Shown piece after piece: positions 11,521 to 19,974 of a stretch of 64,000 nucleotides of DNA. This DNA is from Streptomyces sp. Ru71 (GTDB taxonomy: Bacteria > Actinomycetota > Actinomycetes > Streptomycetales > Streptomycetaceae): positions 62,001-126,000 of the forward strand of contig NZ_PQSS01000014.1 in assembly GCF_002920535.1 (NCBI RefSeq), given 5' to 3'. Both the position numbers and the translations under genes were made by a program. Within the stretch, counting starts at the first letter, position 1; each line of letters starts with the position of its first letter. The notes beneath the pieces were generated by a model. The model saw only the letters and a list, made by a program, of their open reading frames with translations. It was not told the DNA's origin and searched no databases.

Positions 11521-12117
11521 GTGAGCACGACACAGACACCACCTGTTCTCGCCGCCGAGCTGGCGCAGGCGTGGGCCGACATTCAGCGGCACCACCCCGA
11601 GCTGCCGGACCTGGCCGCGCCGGAGTCCCTGATCGGAGAGTCGTCGTCCGCGTGCGGGCACGAGCTCTCCTTCGAGCGGCTGCTGCACGAGGCAGTGCAC
11701 GGCATCGCCGCGGCGCGCGGCGTGCGCGACACGTCCCGGGCCGGCCGCTACCACAACCGCAGATTCCTCGCGATCGCCGAGGAGCTGGGTCTGGACCACC
11801 CCGAGGAGCCGCACCCGAGCAGCGGCTTCTCCCTGGTCACGCTCAGCCCCGAGGCGAAGCGGCGCTACCGGCCGACCATCGAGCGCCTCCAGCGGGCCCT
11901 GAAGGCCCACTCGGCGGCGACCTCCTCCGACGCCACGCGCGCCTTCCGCGGCCCCGCCGCGCGGCACGGCTCCTCGGGCGGCGGCGTCCGCGTCAAGGCG
12001 GTGTGCGACTGCGGCCGCAACGTCCGGGTCGTTCCGTCCGTCCTGGCCCAGGCGCCGATCGTCTGCGGCGGCTGCGGCAAGCCGTTCCGGATCCCCGAGG
12101 TCGTGGGCGCGGCGTAG
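11521..12117 (+). CDS. SprT-like zinc metallopeptidase with C-terminal zinc ribbon
   Basis: A 198-residue protein of unknown role. Residues around 58-70 contain LLHEAVHGIAAARG, an HExxH zinc-peptidase motif. It is followed by GRYHNRRFLAIAEELGL, which supplies a third histidine in the way SprT-like proteins do. The C-terminus has paired cysteines in CDCGRNVRVV and IVCGGCGKPF, a zinc ribbon. There is no signal peptide, so it is probably cytoplasmic. The GTG start lies at the predicted transcription start of an ECF-type promoter, and no ribosome site precedes it. Fold and motif are clear; peptidase activity, substrate and any link to DNA-protein crosslinks are inference. Confidence 0.7.
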   Translation: MSTTQTPPVLAAELAQAWADIQRHHPELPDLAAPESLIGESSSACGHELSFERLLHEAVHGIAAARGVRDTSRAGRYHNRRFLAIAEELGLDHPEEPHPSSGFSLVTLSPEAKRRYRPTIERLQRALKAHSAATSSDATRAFRGPAARHGSSGGGVRVKAVCDCGRNVRVVPSVLAQAPIVCGGCGKPFRIPEVVGAA

Positions 12118-12205
12118 CCCCCGGCCGCGCACACCGGCATCTCGTGGCTGCCGGTGCGAGGAGGCGGGCGCCGACTGTGGGGTGCGGGCCACCCGTGCTG
12201 CCCGG

Positions 12206-12244
12206 CCGCGGGCAGTCGTGCCGCAGGGCGGCACGGGTGGGCGC
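12206..12244 (+). repeat. Dispersed hairpin repeat, intergenic copy
   Basis: A 39-nt element with inverted arms CGTGCCGC (12217-12224) and GCGGCACG (12228-12235). Its reverse complement recurs almost exactly at 41573-41612, differing only in the loop. A second small inverted repeat, CTGCCCG/CGGGCAG, lies at its left edge. Position after the SprT-like gene suggests it may also act as a terminator. From memory, similar elements are common between Streptomyces genes. Confidence 0.7.
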
Positions 12245-12504
12245 CGTCCGGCACCCCGCAGCGCCGGGCCGCGCACCCGACGGCGGACACCGTGGCCGCC
12301 GGGTGCTCTTCAGGCATGCCCATGCTCAGCTCACCCTCGGCCAGGAAGGCCCCCGGGGTGTGGCACAATGGCTAGCTGTACTCGACAGCCGCACAGGACC
12401 CCTCTCTCCTCCGGCTGACGCGTCCATCGGGCACTCGGGTACCGCAACCCCACGCGGCAACTTCGCCGTGCCCAACCACGTCAAAACCAGGAGAACCCAC
12501 TCCC

Positions 12505-12924
12505 GTGGCAGTCAAGATCAAGCTGAAGCGTCTGGGCAAGATCCGTTCGCCTCACTACCGCATCGTCGTCGCCGACTCCCGTACCCGTCGTGACGGCCGT
12601 GCGATCGAGGAGATCGGCAAGTACCACCCGACCTACAACCCGTCGGTCATCGAGGTGGACGCCGAGCGTGTGGCGTACTGGCTGGGTGTCGGCGCGCAGC
12701 CGACCGAGCCGGTTCTCGCCATCCTGAAGAAGACCGGCGACTGGCAGAAGTTCAAGGGCGAGCCGGCTCCCGCGCCGCTGCTCGTCGCCGAGCCGAAGCC
12801 GGCCCGTCCGTCGTTCGAGGCTCTCGGCGGTGACGACGAGGGCAAGGGTGAGGCCATCACCCAGAAGAAGAAGGCTGAGAAGAAGGACGAGGCGGCTGCC
12901 GAGTCCGAGTCGACCGAGGCCTGA
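12505..12924 (+). CDS. rpsP: 30S ribosomal protein S16
   Basis: A 139-residue small-subunit protein needed for 30S assembly. The core [20 protein letters not shown] and the segment [20 protein letters not shown] are diagnostic. Residues after about 90 form a Lys/Glu/Ala-rich tail, longer than in most bacteria but common in actinomycetes. The GTG at 12505 has AGGAG about ten bases upstream. It opens the rpsP-khpA-rimM-trmD group; the promoter probably lies near 12360-12380 (GGCACAATGG). Confidence 0.96.
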   Translation: MAVKIKLKRLGKIRSPHYRIVVADSRTRRDGRAIEEIGKYHPTYNPSVIEVDAERVAYWLGVGAQPTEPVLAILKKTGDWQKFKGEPAPAPLLVAEPKPARPSFEALGGDDEGKGEAITQKKKAEKKDEAAAESESTEA

Positions 12925-12929
12925 GCAGC

Positions 12930-13169
12930 ATGCTCGAAGAGGCGCTTGAGCACCTCGTGAAGGGCATCGTCGACAACCCTGACGATGTGCAGGTGGCCTC
13001 GCGCAACCTGCGCCGCGGACGTGTGCTGGAGGTCCGGGTCCACCCGGACGATCTCGGCAAGGTCATCGGCCGCAACGGCCGTACCGCACGCGCTCTGCGC
13101 ACCGTCGTGGGCGCCATCGGCGGCCGCGGTGTCCGCGTCGACCTCGTCGACGTCGACCACGTCCGCTGA
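12930..13169 (+). CDS. khpA: KH-domain RNA-binding protein KhpA
   Basis: A 79-residue single KH domain with the GxxG loop in GKVIGRNGRTARAL. The family (KhpA, UPF0109) binds RNA and in Gram-positives works with KhpB in cell-division and small-RNA control. It starts six bases after the rpsP stop, so it is translated from the same message. The order rpsP-khpA-rimM-trmD is the normal Gram-positive one. Confidence 0.93.
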   Translation: MLEEALEHLVKGIVDNPDDVQVASRNLRRGRVLEVRVHPDDLGKVIGRNGRTARALRTVVGAIGGRGVRVDLVDVDHVR

Positions 13170-13250
13170 CGCTTCGCAGCACCGGCTCGGGCCGGGGAGG
13201 GCCACAGGGCCGTCCCCGGCCCGCAGTCGTATGACAGGAGATCACGCACA

Positions 13251-13808
13251 GTGCAGCTGGTAGTCGCACGGATCGGCCGCGCCCACGGCATCAAGGGCGA
13301 GGTCACCGTCGAGGTACGCACCGACGAACCGGAGCTCAGGCTCGCGCCGGGCGCCGTCCTGACCACCGACCCCGCCGCCACGGGGCCGCTCACCATCGCA
13401 ACCGGCCGCGTGCACAGCGGCCGCCTCCTCCTGCGGTTCGAGGGTGTGAACGACCGCAACGCCGCCGAGGCGCTGCGCAACACCCTCCTGATCGCCGAGG
13501 TCGACCCGGACGAGCTGCCCGAGGAGGAGGACGAGTACTACGACCACCAGCTGATCGACCTGGACGTGGTCACCGAGGACGGCACCGAGGTCGGCCGGAT
13601 CACCGAGATCTCCCACCTGCCCTCCCAGGACCTGTTCATCGTCGAGCGGCCCGACGGCAGCGAGGTGATGATCCCGTTCGTCGAGGAGATCGTCACCGAG
13701 ATCGACCTGGCCGAGCAGAAGGCGGTCATCGCGCCGCCGCCCGGGCTGATCGACGACCGCGCGGTGATCGCCTCCTCCCGCGAGGAGCCGGGGGACGAGA
13801 GCGCATGA
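13251..13808 (+). CDS. rimM: 16S rRNA processing factor RimM
   Basis: A 185-residue ribosome maturation factor that binds S19 and assists 30S head assembly. The N-terminal RimM domain contains [21 protein letters not shown]. The C-terminal PRC-barrel-like domain contains [17 protein letters not shown] and [15 protein letters not shown] start at 13251 with ACAGGAG upstream. The stop overlaps the trmD start (ATGA), so translation is coupled. Confidence 0.95.
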   Translation: MQLVVARIGRAHGIKGEVTVEVRTDEPELRLAPGAVLTTDPAATGPLTIATGRVHSGRLLLRFEGVNDRNAAEALRNTLLIAEVDPDELPEEEDEYYDHQLIDLDVVTEDGTEVGRITEISHLPSQDLFIVERPDGSEVMIPFVEEIVTEIDLAEQKAVIAPPPGLIDDRAVIASSREEPGDESA

Positions 13809-14638
13809 GGCTCGACGTCGTCACGATCTTCCCCGAGTACCTCGACCCGCTGAACGTCTCCCTCGTCGGCAAGGCACGCGCGCGTGGCCAGCTGAACGTC
13901 CACGTCCACGACCTGCGGCAGTGGACGTACGACCGGCACAACACCGTCGACGACACCCCGTACGGCGGCGGCCCCGGCATGGTGATGAAGACCGACCCCT
14001 GGGGCGACGCGCTCGACTCCGTCCTCGCCGACGGCTACGAGAGCGGCGCGGGCGAGCCCACCCTCATCGTGCCCACGCCCAGCGGCCGGCCCTTCACCCA
14101 GGAACTCGCCGTCCACCTCTCCGAACGGCCCTGGCTGATCTTCACCCCGGCCCGCTACGAGGGCATCGACCGCCGCGTCATCGACGAGTACGCCACCCGC
14201 ATGCCGGTCCACGAGGTGTCCATCGGCGACTACGTCCTGGCCGGCGGCGAGGCGGCCGTCCTGGTCGTCACCGAGGCCGTCGCCCGGCTGCTGCCCGGCG
14301 TCCTCGGCAACGCCGAGTCCCACCGCGACGACTCCTTCGCGCCCGGCGCCATGGCCAACCTGCTGGAAGGCCCCGTCTACACCAAGCCGCCCGCCTGGCG
14401 CGGCCGGGAGATCCCGGAGGTGCTGCTCAGCGGCCACCACGGGAAGATCGCCCGCTGGCGCCGCGACGAGGCCCTGAAGCGGACGACCCTGAACCGGCCC
14501 GACCTCATCGAGCGGTGCGACCCCAAGGCCTTCGACAAGAAGGACCGCGAGATGCTCTCCATCCTGGGCTGGGAGCCCGACCCGGCGGGCGAGCCGTACG
14601 GCCGATTTTGGCGCCGGGCCGAGGGCGTGGAAGAATAG
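13805..14638 (+). CDS. trmD: tRNA (guanine37-N1)-methyltransferase TrmD
   Basis: A 277-residue SPOUT methyltransferase that makes m1G37 in tRNA and so prevents frameshifting. It begins [16 protein letters not shown]. The S-adenosylmethionine trefoil knot shows in [19 protein letters not shown] and ICHRYEG-like [15 protein letters not shown]. The catalytic Asp lies in [10 protein letters not shown]. The ATG overlaps the rimM stop. Length is typical for actinomycetes. Confidence 0.96.
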   Translation: MRLDVVTIFPEYLDPLNVSLVGKARARGQLNVHVHDLRQWTYDRHNTVDDTPYGGGPGMVMKTDPWGDALDSVLADGYESGAGEPTLIVPTPSGRPFTQELAVHLSERPWLIFTPARYEGIDRRVIDEYATRMPVHEVSIGDYVLAGGEAAVLVVTEAVARLLPGVLGNAESHRDDSFAPGAMANLLEGPVYTKPPAWRGREIPEVLLSGHHGKIARWRRDEALKRTTLNRPDLIERCDPKAFDKKDREMLSILGWEPDPAGEPYGRFWRRAEGVEE

Positions 14639-14773
14639 ACCGCTGCTGTCCGTCCGTCCGGCGTGCGCCCCTGCCACAGGGGGAGACGACGCCCGCTCCG
14701 ACCCGGACAGCGTTCCACTGGAAGAACTAGTTTCCGTTGATGACCTGTGGCATCAGCGAGGAAAGCAGACGAA

Positions 14774-15124
14774 ATGTCTCACCTGCTCGACTCCGTCGAC
14801 GCCGCGTCGCTGCGCAGCGACGTCCCGGCCTTCCGCCCGGGTGACACCGTCAACGTCCACGTCCGCGTCATCGAGGGCAACCGCTCTCGTGTGCAGCAGT
14901 TCAAGGGCGTTGTGATCCGTCGCCAGGGTTCCGGCGTGCGCGAGACCTTCACGGTCCGCAAGGTCTCCTTCTCCGTCGGCGTCGAGCGCACCTTCCCGGT
15001 GCACACCCCGATCGTGGAGAAGATCGAGCTCGTCACCCGCGGTGACGTGCGTCGCGCCAAGCTGTACTACCTGCGCGACCTGCGCGGCAAGGCGGCGAAG
15101 ATCAAGGAGAAGCGCGAGAGCTGA
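14774..15124 (+). CDS. rplS: 50S ribosomal protein L19
   Basis: A 116-residue large-subunit protein at the subunit interface. [20 protein letters not shown] and [20 protein letters not shown] are characteristic, as is [19 protein letters not shown] at the end. ATG 14774 was chosen over an in-frame upstream codon at 14747 because the family begins there and GAGGAAAG lies upstream. It is separated from trmD by 135 bases and may have its own promoter. Confidence 0.96.
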   Translation: MSHLLDSVDAASLRSDVPAFRPGDTVNVHVRVIEGNRSRVQQFKGVVIRRQGSGVRETFTVRKVSFSVGVERTFPVHTPIVEKIELVTRGDVRRAKLYYLRDLRGKAAKIKEKRES

Positions 15125-15169
15125 GCGCTTTCCCGGGGTCACAGCGGGGCCGGATAGCATTCGGCCCCG

Positions 15170-15874
15170 ATGGACACCGAAGCACAGCCCACGGAGCGCG
15201 ACCGCTCCTCCCCACCCGCGACGCCGGGTGCGGAGGGACGGTCGCGTTTCGCGTTGGCGGCGCGGATCGCCGAGTGGCTTCCCGGCGGCCGCCTCACCCT
15301 GACCCTGCTGGTCTGCCTGGTCTTCCTGCTGCTCCTCAACGTCTTCGTGGTGCGGCCGTTCCAGATTCCCTCCGGTTCCATGGAGTCGGGGTTGAGGATC
15401 GGGGACAGGGTTCTCGTAAATGAGTTGGCGTACCGTTTCGGAGCCGAGCCGCGGCGCGGCGACGTCGTCGTGTTCGACGGCAGCGGGTCCTTCGGGGACG
15501 GCGACTACATCAAGCGCGTTGTCGGTGTGGGGGGAGACCACGTGGTCTGCTGCGACACGGAGGGGAGGATCCGGGTGAACGGCCGGTCGGTCGACGAGTC
15601 GGCGTTCCTGTACCCCGGGGACAGCCCCTCCACGGTGCCCTTCGACGTCGTGGTGCCCGCCGGCCGCCTGTTCGTGCTCGGCGACCACCGCAGCGACTCC
15701 AGCGACTCACGCGACCACCTCGGCTCGCCGGGGGGCGGCATGGTCCCGGTCGGGGATGTCGTCGGACGGGCCGACTGGATCGTCTGGCCGTTCGGGCACG
15801 CGACGCATCTGGAGCGGCCGGGGGCGTACGCGCGGGTGCCGGCGCCGGGAGGCACGGAGAGTGGGCATGGGTAG
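15170..15874 (+). CDS. sipW: Type I signal peptidase (SipW-like)
   Basis: A 234-residue membrane enzyme that cleaves signal peptides outside the cytoplasmic membrane. One N-terminal span (about 43-62) precedes the catalytic site. The Ser nucleophile is Ser70 in IPSGSM and the general base is Lys115 in YIKRVVGVGGD. Box D GDHRSDSSDSR is present. No second C-terminal span is visible. It is the first of four tandem homologues, a known Streptomyces arrangement; the symbol is by position. Confidence 0.88.
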   Translation: MDTEAQPTERDRSSPPATPGAEGRSRFALAARIAEWLPGGRLTLTLLVCLVFLLLLNVFVVRPFQIPSGSMESGLRIGDRVLVNELAYRFGAEPRRGDVVVFDGSGSFGDGDYIKRVVGVGGDHVVCCDTEGRIRVNGRSVDESAFLYPGDSPSTVPFDVVVPAGRLFVLGDHRSDSSDSRDHLGSPGGGMVPVGDVVGRADWIVWPFGHATHLERPGAYARVPAPGGTESGHG

Positions 15875-17057
15875 CCGCGGCAGGCCGCGCGGTGCGTCCG
15901 GAGGCGGGGTGGACGAACCCCTGCCCACTGGTACGCGGCGTGCCCCGGCGGCTGCCGGGCGGGCCTCGGCGACCACCGGTGGCGGCCGCACCCGCGCGGA
16001 GCGGCGCAAGCTGCAGCGCAAGGTCAAGCGCAAGCGGCGGCGCAGCGCGGTGAAGGAGGTCCCGCTGCTGGTGGGGGTCGCGGTGCTGATAGCGCTGGTG
16101 CTCAAGACCTTCCTCGTCCAGGCGTTCGTGATCCCCTCGGGCTCCATGGAGCAGACGATCCGCATCGGCGACCGCGTCCTGGTCGACAAGTTCACCCCGT
16201 GGTTCGGGGCGAAGCCCCAGCGCGGGGACGTCGTGGTGTTCAAGGACCCCGGCGGCTGGCTGCGGGACGAGCAGCCGACGGCCAAGAAGGACGACCCGGT
16301 CGTCGTCAAGCAGGTCAAAGAGGGGCTGACCTTCATCGGGCTGCTGCCGTCGGACAACGAGAAGGACCTGATCAAGCGGGTCGTCGGAGTCGGCGGGGAC
16401 CACGTCAAGTGCTGTGACGCGCAAGGGCGGATCACCGTCAACGGCGTTCCCCTGAACGAGGACTATCTGAACCCCGGGGACACCCCCTCCGACACGCCGT
16501 TCGACGTCACCGTTCCGCCGGGCCGGCTGTGGGTGATGGGTGACCACCGGTCCAACTCGGCGGATTCCCGCTCGCATCAGGACACCGAGTACGGCGGTAC
16601 GGTCTCGGAGGACGAGGTGGTCGGGCGGGCCATGGTCATCGCCTGGCCCTTCGGCCACTGGAGCACCCTGAAGGAGCCGTCGGCGTTCGAGCCGGTGCCG
16701 TCGGCGGCGGGGCCGGTGCGGGATGCCGAGGACTCGGCGTACGGCGCGGCGGTGTACGGGTCGGCCATGGCCGGGCCGGTGTCGCATAGGGTTGCACCCG
16801 GTGATCCGCAGGGGACCGCTCCTGCGGATCGGAACGAAATGATCCAGCTCCCGACCCCTGCGGAACTCCCGCTCGTTATGGGAGTGGTGGGCCTGCGTCG
16901 TGCACGGGGCAGGCAGCGACACGGAGTAAGGAGTTGGCGTGGGGGATGTGGCGGTTGGCGCTCGGTCCGGTCACGACGGCGAGGAACACCGCGGACGCCC
17001 CGTGGAGTCCGCCGCCTTGGCCGCGGACGGCGCCGTGACCTCGGGGAACGACTCTGA
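15867..17057 (+). CDS. sipX: Type I signal peptidase (SipX-like) with long tail
   Basis: A signal peptidase with a basic cytoplasmic N-terminus (RKLQRKVKRKRRR), one span at about 64-83, Ser93 in IPSGSM and Lys in LIKRVVGVGGD; box D is GDHRSNSADSR. The frame stays open to 17057, giving 396 residues, more than the roughly 320 I recall for SipX. The last ~60 residues are Arg- and Gly-rich. They overlap the sipY start by 119 bases, so the true stop or the tail needs checking. The ATG at 15867 overlaps the end of sipW. Confidence 0.82.
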   Translation: MGSRGRPRGASGGGVDEPLPTGTRRAPAAAGRASATTGGGRTRAERRKLQRKVKRKRRRSAVKEVPLLVGVAVLIALVLKTFLVQAFVIPSGSMEQTIRIGDRVLVDKFTPWFGAKPQRGDVVVFKDPGGWLRDEQPTAKKDDPVVVKQVKEGLTFIGLLPSDNEKDLIKRVVGVGGDHVKCCDAQGRITVNGVPLNEDYLNPGDTPSDTPFDVTVPPGRLWVMGDHRSNSADSRSHQDTEYGGTVSEDEVVGRAMVIAWPFGHWSTLKEPSAFEPVPSAAGPVRDAEDSAYGAAVYGSAMAGPVSHRVAPGDPQGTAPADRNEMIQLPTPAELPLVMGVVGLRRARGRQRHGVRSWRGGCGGWRSVRSRRRGTPRTPRGVRRLGRGRRRDLGERL

Positions 17058-17889
17058 CGTGGAGGGCGGCGCGGTGCCGGTGCCGGGCGAGGCTGGGCGG
17101 ACGGCGGAGCAGGGTTCGGCGGCTGCCGGGCCGAAGAAGCCGCGCTCCTTCTGGAAGGAGCTGCCGATCCTCATCGGGATCGCGCTGGTGCTGGCGCTGC
17201 TGATCAAGACGTTCCTGGTGCAGGCGTTCTCCATCCCCTCGGCGTCCATGCAGAACACGCTGCAGGAGGGTGACCGGGTCCTCGTCGACAAGCTCACGCC
17301 GTGGTTCGGGTCCGAGCCGGAGCGGGGCGAGGTCGTCGTCTTCCACGACCCGGACAACTGGCTGGCGGGCGAGGCGACCACCAACCCCAACGCCGTGCAG
17401 AAGGTGCTCAGCTGGATCGGGCTGATGCCGTCGGCGGAGGAGAAGGACCTGATCAAGCGGGTCATCGGGGTCGGCGGTGACACGGTCGAGTGCAAGGGCA
17501 CCGGGCCGCTGCTGGTGAACGGCAAGGCGCTCGACGAGCGGGACTACGTGTACGCCGGGAACACGCCGTGCAGCGATGACGACGGTGGCGGGCAGTTCAA
17601 GGTGACGGTGCCCAAGGGCTACATCTGGGTCATGGGTGACCACCGGCAGGACTCGAAGGACTCGCGGTACAACCAGAGCGACAAGCACCACGGCATGGTG
17701 CCGGTGAAGGACGTCGTCGGACGCGCGATCGTGAAGGCGTGGCCGATCAATCGCTGGGGGACGCTGCCGGTTCCGGACACGTTCGACCAGCCGGGGCTGG
17801 CGGCGTCGCCCTCTGCTGCGGCTGCGCCGGGCGCGGTTGCGGTGCTGGGTGTGGTGCCGGTGGTGGTGTGGCGCCGGCGTCGGCGGTAG
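16939..17889 (+). CDS. sipY: Type I signal peptidase (SipY-like)
   Basis: A 316-residue signal peptidase with an acidic, Gly/Ala-rich N-terminal extension of about 70 residues and one span at about 75-92. The catalytic Ser103 is in IPSASM and the Lys is in LIKRVIGVGGD; box D is GDHRQDSKDSR. A short hydrophobic stretch followed by WRRRRR at the end may be a C-terminal anchor. The GTG at 16939 has a strong AAGGAG six bases upstream, which supports this start despite its 119-base overlap with sipX. Confidence 0.87.
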   Translation: MGDVAVGARSGHDGEEHRGRPVESAALAADGAVTSGNDSDVEGGAVPVPGEAGRTAEQGSAAAGPKKPRSFWKELPILIGIALVLALLIKTFLVQAFSIPSASMQNTLQEGDRVLVDKLTPWFGSEPERGEVVVFHDPDNWLAGEATTNPNAVQKVLSWIGLMPSAEEKDLIKRVIGVGGDTVECKGTGPLLVNGKALDERDYVYAGNTPCSDDDGGGQFKVTVPKGYIWVMGDHRQDSKDSRYNQSDKHHGMVPVKDVVGRAIVKAWPINRWGTLPVPDTFDQPGLAASPSAAAAPGAVAVLGVVPVVVWRRRRR

Positions 17890-17892
17890 TCG

Positions 17893-17962
17893 TTCGTCTG
17901 CGGGTGCGTGGGTGGTCGCTCGCGCAGTTCCCCGCGCCCCTGAAATGCCTGAGGCGGCCCGT
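17893..17962 (+). repeat. Dispersed Streptomyces intergenic repeat; 371-bp gap
   Basis: The gap between sipY and sipZ (17890-18260) has no gene. It starts with a segment containing CGCGCAGTTCCCCGCGCCCC. I recognise this as a very frequent intergenic element in Streptomyces genomes, but that is from memory. Further on, 18146-18170 partly matches the element at 12206-12244 (CGGGCAG, CGTGCCGC). The gap appears to be an accumulation of such repeats. Confidence 0.55.
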
Positions 17963-18260
17963 CGCTGTCGCGTCGTGGCGTGCGTAGCGCCTGCGGTTCG
18001 TTGTGGGTCGGGGCCGGGGTGGGGGGTATCCGTCCTCGGTCCGGCCCGCTGTCTCCGACGCGGTGAGGGTCGGCGGTGCCGGCCGCTGCGGGCGGACACC
18101 CCCCACCCCGTCCCCTTCTCGCCGTCGGCGGCTTTCCCCGCATAGCTGCGGGCAGCCGTGCCGCCAGGGCACCGCTCGGTGCCGGTGCGGGTTGGATCTT
18201 CCGCTCGGGCGGAGCCCAAGGGTGGGAAAGGGGCCGTACCCCCGGGTAGGGTGCGGGGCC

Positions 18261-19007
18261 ATGGGTGAGCGCATACGTACGGGCGGCGGCAACAAGGTGG
18301 GCCAACGGCTCTCCGGGCTCGCCGTCGCACTGGGGCTGGTGCTGTTTCTCGGCGGCTTCGCCTGGGGCGCCGTCGTCTACCGGCCGTACACCGTGCCGAC
18401 CCCTTCGATGACCCCGACGATCGACATCGGCGACCGCGTCCTGGCCCAGCGCGTCGACGGCAGCGAGGTGCGCCGGGGCGACGTGGTGGTGTTCACCGAC
18501 AAGACCTGGGTCACCAACGCCCCCGTGGTCAAGCGTGTCGTCGCGGTCGGCGGGGACACCGTCTCCTGCTGCACGGACGGCAAGCTGACCGTCAACGGCA
18601 AGGAGATCGACGAGCCGTACCTGGCCAAGGGCAGCCCCGCGGAGATCACGAACTTTCCCGAGGTCACCGTTCCGAAGGGGCGCCTGTTCCTGCTCGGTGA
18701 CGAGCGCCAGGGCTCCCTGGACTCCACCGCCCACCTGACCGACGCGGCCCGCGGCACGGTCGACGAGAGCGCCGTGACCGCGCGGGTCGACGCCGTCGTA
18801 TGGCCCATGGACGGCATGCTGAAGCGGCCCACCGGCTTCGAGGCCCTCGGCGCGCTGTCCCAGCCCGGTCCGCTGCGCACCATCGTCGGGTTGGTCGTCG
18901 CCGGCGCGGTCCTCGTCTTCCTGGGCGGGGCGTACGGGCCCATCGCCAAGCGGGCGGCGGGCCGGGACCGGGGCGCCGCGCGGACGGAGCCCGCCGGTGC
19001 CCGCTGA
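18261..19007 (+). CDS. sipZ: Type I signal peptidase (SipZ-like)
   Basis: A 248-residue signal peptidase and the most divergent of the four. One N-terminal span (about 19-40) is followed by Ser49 in VPTPSM and Lys in VVKRVVAVGGD; box D is GDERQGSLDST. A second clear span near the C-terminus (TIVGLVVAGAVLVFLGG) is followed by a basic tail, so both ends are anchored. ATG 18261 was chosen because the family sequence begins there. Its stop overlaps the following Nudix start. A 371-base repeat-rich gap separates it from sipY. Confidence 0.88.
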   Translation: MGERIRTGGGNKVGQRLSGLAVALGLVLFLGGFAWGAVVYRPYTVPTPSMTPTIDIGDRVLAQRVDGSEVRRGDVVVFTDKTWVTNAPVVKRVVAVGGDTVSCCTDGKLTVNGKEIDEPYLAKGSPAEITNFPEVTVPKGRLFLLGDERQGSLDSTAHLTDAARGTVDESAVTARVDAVVWPMDGMLKRPTGFEALGALSQPGPLRTIVGLVVAGAVLVFLGGAYGPIAKRAAGRDRGAARTEPAGAR

Positions 19008-19491
19008 GGCCGGTCTGCGCAAGGTCGCGCGGGTGGTGCTGCTCGATCCCGAGGACCGCGTCCTGCTGCTGCACGGACATGAGCCGGACGATCCCAAGGA
19101 CGACTGGTGGTTCACGCCCGGCGGCGGTGTGGAGGGCGACGAGACCCGTGAACAGGCCGCGCTGCGGGAACTCGCCGAGGAGACGGGTGTCACCGAGGTG
19201 GACCTCGGCCCGGTGCTGTGGCGGCGGACGTGCTCGTTCCCGTTCGCGGGTCGCCGCTGGGACCAGGACGAGTGGTACTACCTGGCCCGTACGACGACGA
19301 CGGTGATCCGGGCGGCGGCGCTCACGGAGCTGGAACGGCGCAGTGTCGCGGGAGCGAGGTGGTGGTCCTGTGCCGAACTGACGCGGACACGTGAGACGGT
19401 GTATCCGACCAGACTCGCCGAGCTGTTGCGCAGGCTGCTCGACGAAGGTCCCCCGAGCCGGCCTGTGACCCTGGAGACGGAAATCGTCTAG
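18997..19491 (+). CDS. Nudix hydrolase
   Basis: A 164-residue cytoplasmic pyrophosphohydrolase. The Nudix box reads GGGVEGDETREQAALRELAE followed by ETGV, with all conserved Gly/Glu/Arg positions. The substrate, a nucleoside diphosphate linked to another group, cannot be deduced. The GTG at 18997 overlaps the sipZ stop by 11 bases, implying translational coupling. In mycobacteria rnhB sits at this place between lepB and the DUF2469 gene; here the Nudix gene occupies it. Confidence 0.85.
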   Translation: MPAEAGLRKVARVVLLDPEDRVLLLHGHEPDDPKDDWWFTPGGGVEGDETREQAALRELAEETGVTEVDLGPVLWRRTCSFPFAGRRWDQDEWYYLARTTTTVIRAAALTELERRSVAGARWWSCAELTRTRETVYPTRLAELLRRLLDEGPPSRPVTLETEIV

Positions 19492-19547
19492 GGGCGCGCG
19501 GGACTGGCGCACAATGGGGGGATCGCACGGCTGAAGGGGAACATGCC

Positions 19548-19856
19548 ATGAGCGCCGAGGACCTCGAAAAGTACGAGACCGAGATGGAGCTGAAGCTCTA
19601 CCGGGAGTACCGCGATGTCGTCGGTCTGTTCAAATACGTGATCGAGACCGAGCGGCGCTTCTACCTGACCAATGACTACGAGATGCAGGTGCACTCGGTC
19701 CAGGGTGAGGTGTTCTTCGAGGTGACGATGGCGGATGCCTGGGTCTGGGACATGTACCGGCCGGCTCGCTTCGTCAAGCAGGTCCGCGTTCTCACGTTCA
19801 AGGACGTGAACATCGAGGAGCTGAACAAGAGCGACCTGGAGCTGCCGGGCAGCTGA
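19548..19856 (+). CDS. DUF2469 family protein
   Basis: A 102-residue, charged, highly conserved actinobacterial protein of unknown function. It begins MSAEDLEKYETEMELKLYRE and contains EVTMADAWVWDMYRPARFVK. There is no signal peptide or membrane span. The start ATG 19548 follows GAAGGGGAACATGCC. The family is usually found here, between the signal peptidase group and yraN-comM-dprA. Confidence 0.9.
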   Translation: MSAEDLEKYETEMELKLYREYRDVVGLFKYVIETERRFYLTNDYEMQVHSVQGEVFFEVTMADAWVWDMYRPARFVKQVRVLTFKDVNIEELNKSDLELPGS

Positions 19857-19974
19857 CGGCCGCTGTTCGGTCACCCGTGTGGGTGGCTGAGTTTTCCACA
19901 ATCGGTCAGCTGTCCACCAAGATCCACTTCTTGGCCGGGAGTGCGTGATCGTTGGCGCCGGAGGTGGTGCCGAC

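Noticed and set aside
12355..12400. tRNA-like look of the sequence around GGCACAATGGCTAGCTG
   Set aside because: No cloverleaf can be drawn and no TTCGA loop is in place; the stretch is more likely the rpsP promoter area.
17890..18260. A small gene between sipY and sipZ
   Set aside because: Open frames here have no ribosome site and translate repeat DNA; no protein-like pattern was seen.
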